From Granulicatella elegans (GTDB lineage: Bacteria > Bacillota > Bacilli > Lactobacillales > Aerococcaceae): DNA of 64,000 bases. Positions 19,448-27,624 of this stretch are shown here, in pieces; the first letter of the stretch is position 1; every line of letters begins with the position of its first letter. The stretch covers positions 1,240,001-1,304,000 of the forward strand of contig NZ_CP085953.1 in NCBI RefSeq assembly GCF_020735385.1, read 5' to 3'. Below the pieces are notes generated by a model. That model worked only from the letters and a program-made list of their open reading frames with translations, was not told the DNA's origin and ran no database searches. The position numbers and the translations under genes are program-made.

Positions 19448-20728
19448 TCATAATGACTTTCTATTGACCGGGGTAAAGAAACAACCTTTAATAATCTTGA
19501 TTCTTAATTTCATATTCTCAAAATTTCGATATCCATATGCAACACGTTTAATTACTTTAATGAGATTATTCGTTCCTTCAATAGCTCCATTGGAATATCC
19601 TGTCGTAAAAGCTTGATAAATCCCATTCTTAAAACGTTTAAACACTTCAAACTTCTTCTTAAATTCATAAGGTAATTGTTTTGGAATTTCCTTTATACAT
19701 GTCATAAATGCCTCGTAATCTTTCTTTTTATAGGCTTTTCTAAGTTCTTGAATGAAATCATATGCATCTGATAACACTTCGTCAAAACTCAATAATTTTT
19801 CTACCAATTGAGCTTGAGTAAGATAGGTTTTGAAGTGATAATTGTACCTTAATTTTTCTTCATCTAATTCATCACTAGGCTTTAAGAGTACTTTCCAGTA
19901 ACGTTTCAATGTCTTCTGTTGTGTTGATTTCGCTGAGAATTGCTTCATAATCACAATGCGCAGTTGATTAAAATTACGATTCATATGTTGAACGATATGG
20001 AATCGATCTACTACGATAACAGCATTTGGAAATACTGTTTTAATAAGGTTTTGATAAGAAGCATTCATATCCATCACTAAATATCTTACTTTTAAACGTT
20101 GTTTACGAGAAAACTTCATAAAGAATGAAATCATTTCATGAAGTGTTCTACCAGGCAAAATATCAATTAATTGGCGATTTTCTCCATCTAAACAAATGAA
20201 ATTCATTTTCCCTTGTTGCGTTTTAACGCCTCTAAATTCATCTAAACAAAGCACTTTAGGTAAATAATGATACTGCTGCATTGTTTTTATTTTAAACTTT
20301 TTCATCACTCTTTCAACAGTCTTATCAGAAATTGAAAGGAGTTTAGCGATTGCTTTTCTAGAGAAGTTTTCTTTTAAATACAACATAATTTGACACTCTA
20401 AATCATAAGAAATATTACTATTTTTTGGAACAAGAGGGCAATCTGCAACCCATGTTTTATGACAATCTTTACAGATGAATCGTTGTACTTTAAGGTCTAA
20501 AATAGTCTTATGTCCAAATAGGTGTGGAATTCTAATTTTATGTTCCATAGGAGAATGTTTCATCACATTTTCGCTAGAACAATATAGACAAGAAGTACAA
20601 GCACTTGTCCAAGTTCCATTAATTTTATGAACTGTTTCATTGTTTTCTGTCACGATTTCTAACCAATTTTCATCCGTAATAAAATTTTCTTCTGTTAATC
20701 TTAGTAATTTTCGTATACAATAGTCCAT
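19448..20728 (-). CDS. ISL3-family transposase (copy 1)
   Basis: DDE transposase with an N-terminal zinc finger (CTSCLYCSS near 44 and FICKDCHKTW near 85). A helix-turn-helix follows (FSRKAIAKLLSISDKTVERVMKK near 121), then the catalytic core with LCLDEFRG, VMDMNASYQNLIKTVFPNA, DRFHIVQHMNR and the C-terminal SNGAIEGTNNLIKVIKRVAYGYRNF. ATG 20728 is chosen because AGGAGG precedes it. Length is 426. It looks intact. Confidence 0.93.
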   Translation of the reverse strand: MDYCIRKLLRLTEENFITDENWLEIVTENNETVHKINGTWTSACTSCLYCSSENVMKHSPMEHKIRIPHLFGHKTILDLKVQRFICKDCHKTWVADCPLVPKNSNISYDLECQIMLYLKENFSRKAIAKLLSISDKTVERVMKKFKIKTMQQYHYLPKVLCLDEFRGVKTQQGKMNFICLDGENRQLIDILPGRTLHEMISFFMKFSRKQRLKVRYLVMDMNASYQNLIKTVFPNAVIVVDRFHIVQHMNRNFNQLRIVIMKQFSAKSTQQKTLKRYWKVLLKPSDELDEEKLRYNYHFKTYLTQAQLVEKLLSFDEVLSDAYDFIQELRKAYKKKDYEAFMTCIKEIPKQLPYEFKKKFEVFKRFKNGIYQAFTTGYSNGAIEGTNNLIKVIKRVAYGYRNFENMKLRIKIIKGCFFTPVNRKSL

Positions 20729-20853
20729 GAGAGAAATCCTCCTTTGATTTGTTTTAGTCGACTTAATCATAACTCGGATTTCTCTTTTTTGCATGTAAAA
20801 AATCCTGTCGGTGATTTCTCACCAACAGGATTTGTCGAACAACCTTTGTTTAT

Positions 20854-20905
20854 AGTAGCTACGGCACAAGCAGATTCGTTGAAGCGAGTCTTATTGCTGA
20901 AGCTA
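20854..20905 (+). repeat. MPR copy 4, short core
   Basis: GTAGCTACGGCACAAGCAG, hairpin ATTCG-GCGAGT, CTTATTGCTGAAGCTA, without the second and third hairpins. It begins 2 bases after the ISL3 target duplication. It lies between the IS right end (TGTCGAACAACC, 20833-20844) and an exact inverted copy of those 12 bases (20917-20928). Removing the IS would put it about 50 bases from copy 3. Confidence 0.7.
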
Positions 20906-20938
20906 TTATTTTTAATGGTTGTTCGACACATCGAGTAA

Positions 20939-21406
20939 TTTTTGTTGAATTGTAAAATGAAGTGCAACAAAAAGACATAACTATCTGATAGACTTAAGTC
21001 GACGAAAACAAAGCATAGGAGTGATAGTGATGTCTAAAGAAAATAGTACCACAAAATCATATTACAATTATCTTTCAGCCATCGAAAGAGGAAAAATCGA
21101 GGTACTTCATAAACAGGGAACATCCCAATCAGAAATTGCACGAGAACTTGGTAGAAATCGTTCTACGATTAGTCGTGAATTAAAACGTGGAACTGTTACA
21201 CAAATGAAAATCAAAAACGCAAAGGTTATTTATTATAAGGAATATTTCGCTGAAACAGGTCACGAACATTATAAAAATAAACGAGAGAAATTGATGAACG
21301 TCCTAAAATTATTCAAGATCGAACAGAATTTGGTCATTGGGAAATTGATTGGATGATTGGGAAGAAGTTTATTAAAGAAAAAAGAAGAAGAGTAATATTT
21401 GAATGA
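20939..21406 (+). mobile_element. IS30-family remnant
   Basis: A probable left terminal repeat (TTTTTGTTGAATTG then AATGAAGTGCAAC) precedes the 5' part of an IS30-type transposase gene. The catalytic 3' part and right end are missing. Confidence 0.65.
21030..21406 (+). pseudogene. IS30-family transposase, frameshifted and truncated
   Basis: The N-terminus has the IS30 helix-turn-helix (LSAIERGKIEVLHKQGTSQS then EIARELGRNRSTISRELKRG). After about 21297 the reading continues one frame over as ERPKIIQDRTEFGHWEID, the start of the integrase core. It then degenerates to MIGKKFIKEKRRRVIFE and stops at 21406, losing about two thirds of the protein. ATG 21030 has TAGGAG upstream. Confidence 0.85.
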
Positions 21407-21449
21407 GAATTCTCTAACGATTTACAAACTTCAAAAGTGGTTAGAAAGC

Positions 21450-21480
21450 AAAAAAGAGACGATGAAAATCGTCTCTTTTG
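21450..21480 (-). terminator. Terminator of nrdI
   Basis: A 12-bp perfect stem (AAAAGAGACGAT and complement) with loop GAAA lies directly after the nrdI stop, with T6 on the - strand. Confidence 0.88.
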
Positions 21481-21945
21481 CTATAGTGTATTTAATTTTT
21501 CAAGTATCATTTGCCCAATTCGTTCTATATCTCTTTGACTACCACGTAATTCAAATTCATCTAATACAGGGAAGTGGAATCGCTCAGAATATTGGCGAGC
21601 GGTTAAACAGAATTGTTTATTAAAGTTGCGGTTTCCACTACCGACAATGCCAAAACATTTTTTGTAATTATCATGATAGGCAAGGAAATCTCCAAGAGGA
21701 TTTGTTAGAATTTCAGTATAGCCTGTGTCTACACCATTTCCTCCTTCTAAATAAGTTGGTAGGAAAGCAATAGTGGAGTGTTCTAATTCGAAAAATTCTG
21801 TATGATCTCGAATTAAATCTTTAACATTGATTAATTGGATTTGTAAAGAGGATTGTTGAAATTTGAAATAATCGACTAACTTTGTAACAAAACTATGAGT
21901 ATTCCCTGTTAAGCTAATATATGCGATTGATAATGATTGAGTCAT
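21481..21945 (-). CDS. nrdI: NrdI-like flavodoxin, ribonucleotide reductase helper
   Basis: A 154-residue flavodoxin-like protein of the NrdI family, which supplies oxidant to assemble the manganese cofactor of class Ib ribonucleotide reductase. The FMN loop is YISLTGNTHSFV near residue 9. LPTYLEGGNGVD near 63, LGDFLAYHDNY near 84 and the NrdI signature GIVGSGNRNFNKQFCLTA near 99 follow, then FELRGSQRDIERI. No nrdE, nrdF or nrdH is adjacent, so it is a stand-alone copy. Its promoter region is shared with divergent prfC. Confidence 0.85.
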   Translation of the reverse strand: MTQSLSIAYISLTGNTHSFVTKLVDYFKFQQSSLQIQLINVKDLIRDHTEFFELEHSTIAFLPTYLEGGNGVDTGYTEILTNPLGDFLAYHDNYKKCFGIVGSGNRNFNKQFCLTARQYSERFHFPVLDEFELRGSQRDIERIGQMILEKLNTL

Positions 21946-22112
21946 AAAACCCCTCCCTTTTGTATTATCATAGCATAAATAAATGAAAAAACAATGGAGT
22001 TTCTTGAATCTTAAAATGTGAATTTACGCAAGACCTTGCTTTTCAAAAACTGTAAAATCGGCTATAATACTAAAGAAACGATTAGAAAAAATATAGAAGT
22101 GGAGTTATATAC

Positions 22113-23690
22113 ATGTCAAATCAATTAGCTGCAGAAGTTTCTTCACGTAAGACTTTTGCCATTATTTCTCACCCGGATGCGGGGAAAACAACGATTACTG
22201 AACAATTATTATTATATGGTGGAGCGATTCGTCAAGCGGGTACTGTAAAAGGGAAAAAAACTGGTAAATTCGCAAAATCAGACTGGATGGAAATTGAAAA
22301 ACAACGTGGGATTTCTGTAACGAGTTCTGTAATGCAAGTGGAATATGATGGGAATCATATTAATATCGTAGATACACCAGGGCACGAGGATTTCTCTGAA
22401 GATACGTATCGTACATTAATGGCAGTAGATAGTGCAGTCATGGTCATTGATAGTGCAAAAGGGATTGAGCCTCAAACAAAGAAATTATTCGAAGTTTGTA
22501 GTATGCGTGGCATTCCAATTTTTACGTTTATTAATAAATTAGACCGTGATGGTCGTGAACCATTAGAGTTGATTGCCGAATTAGAAGAAGTATTAGGCAT
22601 TGATGCTTATCCAATGAACTGGCCAATGGGAATGGGAAAAACATTTTTAGGCTTATATGATATTTATAATAAGCGTGTAGAATTAATGCATCCGGAAGAA
22701 AATGGGGATAATGACTTCTTACCATTGAATGAAGATGGAGAAGTTGAAGGGAATTATGCATTCAAACAATCAACTTTATATGAACAAGTCATTGAAGATG
22801 CTCAATTATTATTAGAAGCAGGAAATGATTTTAGTGAAGAAGCGATTGCAAACGGAAAATTAACACCAGTATTCTTCGGTTCTGCCTTAACAGGTTTTGG
22901 TGTACAAACATTTTTAGATGCCTTTGTGGATTTTGCGCCAAGTCCTTCAGCTAAGAAAACAGAATCTGGTGAAAAAGTTGAACCATTAGAAGAACAATTT
23001 AGTGGGTTTATTTTCAAAATTCAAGCAAATATGAATCCTGCTCACCGAGACCGTATTGCATTTGTACGAATTTGTTCTGGAGAATTTACACCGGGAATGG
23101 ATATTACCGTTAATCGTTCTCAAAAGAAAATGAAATTATCTCATACAACACAATTCATGGCGGATGCTCGTGAAACGGTAAAAGCGGCAGTTGCTGGGGA
23201 TATTATCGGGTTATACGATACAGGGAATTTCCAAATTGGAGATACGATTTATAGTGGAAAACAAGCGATTCAATTTGAACCACTTCCACAATTTACACCG
23301 GAATTATTCAATAAAGTGGCTGCTAAAAATGTGATGAAGCAAAAATCATTCCATAAAGGAATTGAACAATTAGTGCAAGAAGGAGCCATCCAATTATATA
23401 AAACTTATCATACTGGTGAATATATTCTTGGAGCGGTTGGTCAATTACAATTTGAAGTATTCCAATATCGTTTAATGAATGAATATAATGCGGAAGTAGT
23501 GATGACACCAATTGGAAGCAAAATTGCTCGTTGGATTGATGAAGCAGACTTAGATCCTAATATGTCTTCAAGCCGTAACTTATTATGTCGAGACAGATTC
23601 GACCAACCAGTATTCTTATTTGAAAATCAATTTGCGTTAAATTGGTTTAAAGATAAACATCCATCGATTGAATTAAAATCATTATTCTAA
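22113..23690 (+). CDS. prfC: Peptide chain release factor 3
   Basis: GTPase that recycles RF1/RF2 from the ribosome. G1 is [15 protein letters not shown] near residue 17, switch region [15 protein letters not shown]3 [14 protein letters not shown] near 86 and G4 [10 protein letters not shown] near 140. The EF-G-like domain II and RF3 C-terminal domain follow, ending [15 protein letters not shown]. Length is 525, typical. A TATAAT box lies at 22063-22068 with a weak TTTTCA 17 bases upstream. Confidence 0.97.
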   Translation: MSNQLAAEVSSRKTFAIISHPDAGKTTITEQLLLYGGAIRQAGTVKGKKTGKFAKSDWMEIEKQRGISVTSSVMQVEYDGNHINIVDTPGHEDFSEDTYRTLMAVDSAVMVIDSAKGIEPQTKKLFEVCSMRGIPIFTFINKLDRDGREPLELIAELEEVLGIDAYPMNWPMGMGKTFLGLYDIYNKRVELMHPEENGDNDFLPLNEDGEVEGNYAFKQSTLYEQVIEDAQLLLEAGNDFSEEAIANGKLTPVFFGSALTGFGVQTFLDAFVDFAPSPSAKKTESGEKVEPLEEQFSGFIFKIQANMNPAHRDRIAFVRICSGEFTPGMDITVNRSQKKMKLSHTTQFMADARETVKAAVAGDIIGLYDTGNFQIGDTIYSGKQAIQFEPLPQFTPELFNKVAAKNVMKQKSFHKGIEQLVQEGAIQLYKTYHTGEYILGAVGQLQFEVFQYRLMNEYNAEVVMTPIGSKIARWIDEADLDPNMSSSRNLLCRDRFDQPVFLFENQFALNWFKDKHPSIELKSLF

Positions 23691-23698
23691 TGAAACTT

Positions 23699-23743
23699 AC
23701 CGTAGAGGAAGAAATAGTATGTTTCTTTCTCTACGGTTTTATT
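23699..23743 (+). terminator. Terminator of prfC
   Basis: ACCGTAGAGGAAGAAA pairs with TTTCTTTCTCTACGGT around a 7-base loop, followed by TTTT, starting 8 bases past the prfC stop. Confidence 0.88.
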
Positions 23744-23824
23744 TCGTGTTTTCATAAGTTTAGGGAAATCTAACTGATTTTCAAGTGAAAATATGATACA
23801 CTAATGCAGTAGGAGTTGGAGATT

Positions 23825-24313
23825 ATGAAAAAGAAAGCAAATATTAAAACAAATGCCATTCGTATGGTAGAACGTCAAAAAGTTCAGTATCAAATTTTCG
23901 AATATGAATGGGACGAAGAACATTTAGATGCCGTTCATGTGAGTGAACAGATGGGCATTTCAGTGGATCAAGTTTATAAAACAATTGTATTACATGGGGA
24001 CAAAACGGGTTATTTAGTAGCTTGTGTTGCAGCTAATCATGAATTGAATTTGAAGGCTTTAGCAAAAGCTTCTAACAATAAAAAAGTAGAACTAATCCCA
24101 GTATCTCAATTAGAAAGTTTGACTGGATATATTCGAGGGGGATGTTCACCTGTCGGAATGAAGAAAAGTTTTCCAATTTATATTGACTTACGTGCTAAAG
24201 AACAAGATACGATTCGAGTTTCAGCAGGTAAGAGAGGCATACAAATGGAGTTAAGACCAGAAGATTTACAACAGCTAACTAGAGCTGAGTGGTTTGATAA
24301 TCTAGAAAATTAA
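23825..24313 (+). CDS. ybaK: YbaK/EbsC-family Cys-tRNA(Pro) deacylase
   Basis: Trans-editing enzyme that hydrolyses tRNA(Pro) wrongly charged with cysteine. The single YbaK domain shows HVSEQMGISVDQVYKTIVLH near residue 39, AKASNNKKVELIPVSQLESL near 83, TGYIRGGCSPVGMKKSFPIY near 103 and VSAGKRGIQMELRPEDL near 134. Length is 162. ATG 23825 is used, with AGGAG 9 bases upstream, rather than the in-frame TTG at 23816, which overlaps that site. Confidence 0.92.
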   Translation: MKKKANIKTNAIRMVERQKVQYQIFEYEWDEEHLDAVHVSEQMGISVDQVYKTIVLHGDKTGYLVACVAANHELNLKALAKASNNKKVELIPVSQLESLTGYIRGGCSPVGMKKSFPIYIDLRAKEQDTIRVSAGKRGIQMELRPEDLQQLTRAEWFDNLEN

Positions 24314-24331
24314 CCGAAGAAAGGATTTTAT

Positions 24332-25117
24332 ATGAGTGAAGTAAAAGAAGAAATCACAATGACTGAACTAAATGAAGTGTTAGAAGAAATTGTCGCACCT
24401 CAAGAACAAGAAATAGAACGTGTCGTATTTTGGGTAGACGAAACTCATGTCAAAATTAAAGAAGTCCATTATGAAATTGTTGAAGATTACCGTGAAGGAT
24501 TTGAATTAGATACCTTTAATGCTCGTTATCAAGATATTTTTGATAAGTATGAATACATTGTTGGTGATTGGGGACATGAAAAATTACGACTAAAAGGATT
24601 TTATGAATCCAAAAATCGATTAGCCACTCCGGATAAGGATATTGCTTGTTTACAAGAGTATTTATACGAATTTTGCAATTTTGGATGTCGTTATTTTGTA
24701 CTTCAGAGAGACCCAAATGTAAAATCAGTTGCGGTAGAAGAAGGAATACCAAAACGGCCAAAAAATAAACAACAAAAACGAAATACGAAGCGTTTTAACA
24801 ATGAACGAGTAGGAGAAAAAACGTTTAAGGGTAATACACAAAAAAATAATCGGTTTAATTCTAAAAAACGTAATTTTGAGATGAAAGAAGCATCAAAACA
24901 AGATTTTGGTTTGAAAGAAATGACACACAAAGAAAGTTTACATCTGGAAAGTCAACCTTCTCTACAATCAATGAAAAATAAACGTCAAAATCGTAATTTT
25001 TCAATGAAGGAAGTTGATCAATCGAAGTATTCTAAAAATGCACCGACGAAGCAAAAAAATAATCATCCTAATAAGAGATTTGATATTCGAGAAAAGCCAC
25101 AAAAAAGAGGGAATTAG
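24332..25117 (+). CDS. yutD: YutD-family protein with a repetitive basic tail
   Basis: Residues about 30-125 form the YutD (DUF1027) domain (FNARYQDIFDKYEYIVGDWG, LRLKGFY, CNFGCRYFVLQRDP). The role is unknown; homologues lie next to a NagD-like phosphatase, as here. The remaining 130 residues are a Lys/Arg/Asn/Gln-rich, probably disordered tail with a recurring F-x-[M/L/I]-[K/R]-E motif (NFEMKE, DFGLKE, NFSMKE, RFDIRE). The family is usually much shorter. An RNA-binding or partner-binding tail is possible but inferred only. The next gene starts 2 bases after its stop. Confidence 0.85.
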   Translation: MSEVKEEITMTELNEVLEEIVAPQEQEIERVVFWVDETHVKIKEVHYEIVEDYREGFELDTFNARYQDIFDKYEYIVGDWGHEKLRLKGFYESKNRLATPDKDIACLQEYLYEFCNFGCRYFVLQRDPNVKSVAVEEGIPKRPKNKQQKRNTKRFNNERVGEKTFKGNTQKNNRFNSKKRNFEMKEASKQDFGLKEMTHKESLHLESQPSLQSMKNKRQNRNFSMKEVDQSKYSKNAPTKQKNNHPNKRFDIREKPQKRGN

Positions 25118-25118
25118 C

Positions 25119-25898
25119 ATGTATAAAGCATATTTTATTGATTTAGATGGAACAATGTACAAAGGAAAAGAACGCATTCCAACAGCAGAAGAGTTTATTC
25201 GTCGTTTACAAGCAGCCAATATTCCATTTTTATTTGTAACGAATAATGCTACAAAAACACCACAGCAAGTCGCTGATAACTTGAGAGAAAATTATGGAGT
25301 AGAAGTGACAAAAAATGAAGTGTATACAAGTGGAGTCGCTGCCATGGACTTTTTAGAAAGTCAAAACTTTGGCAGAAAATTAATGATTATCGGAGAAGAA
25401 GCGTTAAAGACTCAAGCAGTAGAAAGAGGATATGAACTAGTAGGGGAAAATCCAGATGTTGTTTTACAGTCACTAAATCGTGAAACAACTTATGCTGAAT
25501 TAGAAGCAGCCACTTTAGCCATTCGTGCAGGAGCAAAATTTGTTGTAACAAATATTGATTCTAATCTCCCAAGTGAAAAAGGATTTATTCCTGGATCAGG
25601 TTCTATTACAGCATTTTTAAAAATGTCTACACAACAAGAGCCAATTGTGATGGGAAAACCAAGTAGTATTATTATGGAATCAGCTTTGAATTATTTAAAT
25701 CAACAATATCCAGAGCAACAGTTTACAAAAGAAGATATTGCAATGGTGGGTGATAATTACCAAACAGATATTCAAGCTGGAATTCAATATGGAATGGATA
25801 CTTTAATGGTTCTAACAGGATTCTCTACACGAGGAGATTTAGAAGGAGTTGCACAACCTACGCATTTAGTGAATGATTTAAGTGAGTGGAAGGTATAA
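25119..25898 (+). CDS. yutF: HAD-family hydrolase, NagD/YutF type
   Basis: Phosphatase of the HAD IIA (NagD) subfamily. Motif I is FIDLDGTMYKG near residue 5, motif II LFVTNNATKTPQQVADNL near 38, and motif III/IV KPSS near 182 and AMVGDNYQTDIQAGIQYGMD near 208. Length is 259, in the range of the TIGR01457 group. ATG 25119 follows AGAGGG. Small phosphorylated metabolites are the likely substrates. Confidence 0.93.
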   Translation: MYKAYFIDLDGTMYKGKERIPTAEEFIRRLQAANIPFLFVTNNATKTPQQVADNLRENYGVEVTKNEVYTSGVAAMDFLESQNFGRKLMIIGEEALKTQAVERGYELVGENPDVVLQSLNRETTYAELEAATLAIRAGAKFVVTNIDSNLPSEKGFIPGSGSITAFLKMSTQQEPIVMGKPSSIIMESALNYLNQQYPEQQFTKEDIAMVGDNYQTDIQAGIQYGMDTLMVLTGFSTRGDLEGVAQPTHLVNDLSEWKV

Positions 25899-25900
25899 GC

Positions 25901-26530
25901 ATGTCTACAACCATTAAAAGATGGAGTTTTTCGATTGTATTAGCATTGTTTTTATTAAGTACGGCGATTTCCTTTGTCATCTTTTTTGAACCACTATTTC
26001 GAGGTGTCATTTTATTATTTGGCTTAGAACAGCATAGTGGAATTTCTACAGCAACATTAATGGAGAATTATCATGTATTGATATCGTATTTAACAAGACC
26101 ATGGATTAAGGAATTAGTGATGCCAGATTTTCCAAGTTCTCCTCAAGGACTATTTCACTTTGAAGAAGTGAAACGATTATTTATGATTAATTTTGTCATT
26201 GCAGTGATTTCTACAATTGTTTCATTTGTTGGGATAAATAGGTTTAAAAAAGAAAGAAAATTATTCCTGTTACTCACGCCATTAAAAGGAATATTATATG
26301 CTACATTATTATTTGTTGTATGCTTAGTAAGCTTTTTCGATGTAATTTTTGTAAAATTCCACGAATTATTTTTCCATAATTCAGCATGGATTTTTGATCC
26401 ACGATTAGATCCAATTATCGAAGTATTGCCAGAAGAATTTTTTATGATTTGTTTTTTAATCGTGTTTCTATGGCTTGTCTTTGGAATTATGGGAATTCTA
26501 AGATGGATTCGAAAACAAGAACAGATGTAA
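25901..26530 (+). CDS. TIGR01906/DUF1461-family membrane protein
   Basis: A 209-residue integral membrane protein with about four hydrophobic helices: near residues 10-35 (SIVLALFLLSTAISFVIFF), 92-112, 128-148 and 183-203 (FLIVFLWLVFGIMGI). A loop HSGISTATLMENYHVLISYL near residue 46 is typical of this family. The role is unknown; it commonly follows yutF, and here starts 2 bases after the yutF stop. GGAAGG precedes ATG 25901. A terminator follows. Confidence 0.82.
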   Translation: MSTTIKRWSFSIVLALFLLSTAISFVIFFEPLFRGVILLFGLEQHSGISTATLMENYHVLISYLTRPWIKELVMPDFPSSPQGLFHFEEVKRLFMINFVIAVISTIVSFVGINRFKKERKLFLLLTPLKGILYATLLFVVCLVSFFDVIFVKFHELFFHNSAWIFDPRLDPIIEVLPEEFFMICFLIVFLWLVFGIMGILRWIRKQEQM

Positions 26531-26554
26531 ATAAGACTACAACATTTCGTGATT

Positions 26555-26596
26555 ATCTATCGTTTAGAGGTGACTTTAAGCGATAGGTATTTTTTT
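26555..26596 (+). terminator. Terminator of the yutD-yutF operon
   Basis: TCTATCGTTTA pairs imperfectly with TTAAGCGATAGG, followed by a T7 run. Confidence 0.75.
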
Positions 26597-26682
26597 ATAC
26601 TTCTTTTACACTTTTCTCATACTAAAAAAAATTAAAACATGGTATGATAACGAGGAAGAGAATAGAAAACCGAGGAGAAAGT

Positions 26683-27624
26683 ATGAAAATATCAGTAGTG
26701 ATTCCTTTTTATAATGAGGAAAGAATGATTGAAAAAATGTACAGTGAATTAGTTCATGTACTAAATCAACAAACAACAGAAGAATTTGAGATTATTTTAA
26801 TTGATGATGGAAGTAAAGATAAAACTTTTGAAAAAATAGTAGAAATTGCCAAGAATGATGAGAGAGTTCGCTATTTGAGTTTTAGCCGTAATTTTGGGAA
26901 AGAAGCTGGCACAATTGCAGGATTACAATATGCAACGGGTGAAGCCGTTATTTTAATGGATGGAGATTTACAACATCCACCTGCACTGGTTCCTCAAATG
27001 ATTGAAGCTTACCGTGAAGGGTACGATGTAGTGAGTGGTCGTAGAACTAGAACAGGTGAAAGTCAGTTTCGTACTTTTCTAGCGAATCGTTTTTATAAAT
27101 TAGCGAATCGACTAATGGATACACCTTTAACGGATGGAATTTCTGAGTTTCGTCTATTTAGTCGAAAAGCAGTGCGAGCGATTTTATCATTGAATGAATA
27201 TAATCGTTTTTCAAAAGGACTTTTCTCATGGATTGGTTTCAAGGAAAAAGTCATTGAATATGAAAATCATGTACGTGAAATTGGAGAAACGAAATATTCT
27301 TTAAAATTTTCATGGAATTATGCGATTCAAGGGATTTTATCATTTAATGATAAACCATTACGCGCGTGTATTAATTTAGGACTGGGTTGTTTATTATTAT
27401 CTGTGCTATATATCGTGTGGATGTTCATTAAATATCTTATCGATCCGACTTCTTTAGTGAGTGGCTATTTTACAACGATTTTTGCAGTTGTCTTACTAGG
27501 AGGAATTCAGTTAATTTCAATTGGAGTTTTAGGAGAATATATCGGGAAAATTTATTATGAAGTGAAAAAACGTCCTCACTATTTAGTGGATAAAACGAAT
27601 TTTGAGGAGGAGAAAGATGAGTAA
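26683..27624 (+). CDS. GT2 glycosyltransferase with C-terminal membrane anchor (CsbB/GtrB type)
   Basis: Polyprenyl-phosphate glycosyltransferase: nucleotide-sugar binding VIPFYNEE near residue 6 and LIDDGSKDKT near 39, catalytic metal region LMDGDLQHPP near 86, and membrane-proximal FRLFSRKAV near 153. Two C-terminal transmembrane helices (about 235-257 and 268-292) follow. Length is 313. Such enzymes load a sugar on undecaprenyl phosphate for transfer outside the cell. It overlaps a YfhO-type gene by 8 bases, a pair that glycosylates lipoteichoic acid in Listeria and Bacillus, so that role is likely. Confidence 0.88.
   Translation: MKISVVIPFYNEERMIEKMYSELVHVLNQQTTEEFEIILIDDGSKDKTFEKIVEIAKNDERVRYLSFSRNFGKEAGTIAGLQYATGEAVILMDGDLQHPPALVPQMIEAYREGYDVVSGRRTRTGESQFRTFLANRFYKLANRLMDTPLTDGISEFRLFSRKAVRAILSLNEYNRFSKGLFSWIGFKEKVIEYENHVREIGETKYSLKFSWNYAIQGILSFNDKPLRACINLGLGCLLLSVLYIVWMFIKYLIDPTSLVSGYFTTIFAVVLLGGIQLISIGVLGEYIGKIYYEVKKRPHYLVDKTNFEEEKDE

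Larger units (their letters stand above)
19160..20844 (-). mobile_element. ISL3-family insertion sequence, copy 1, with 8-bp target duplication
   Basis: Both ends begin GG and share CGACAAAT-CTGTTGGTG (left from 19160 GGCTCATCGACAAA, right end the complement of GGTTGTTCGACAAA). The 8-bp direct repeat TTTGTTTA flanks it exactly (19152-19159 and 20845-20852). The length of 1685 bp is long for the family because about 280 bases follow the transposase gene, including a 127-bp cloverleaf-like palindrome. Confidence 0.93.

Noticed and set aside
20767-20970. Overlapping small frames on both strands around the ISL3 right end
   Set aside because: They are made of IS terminal repeat and MPR copy 4 and lack starts with binding sites.
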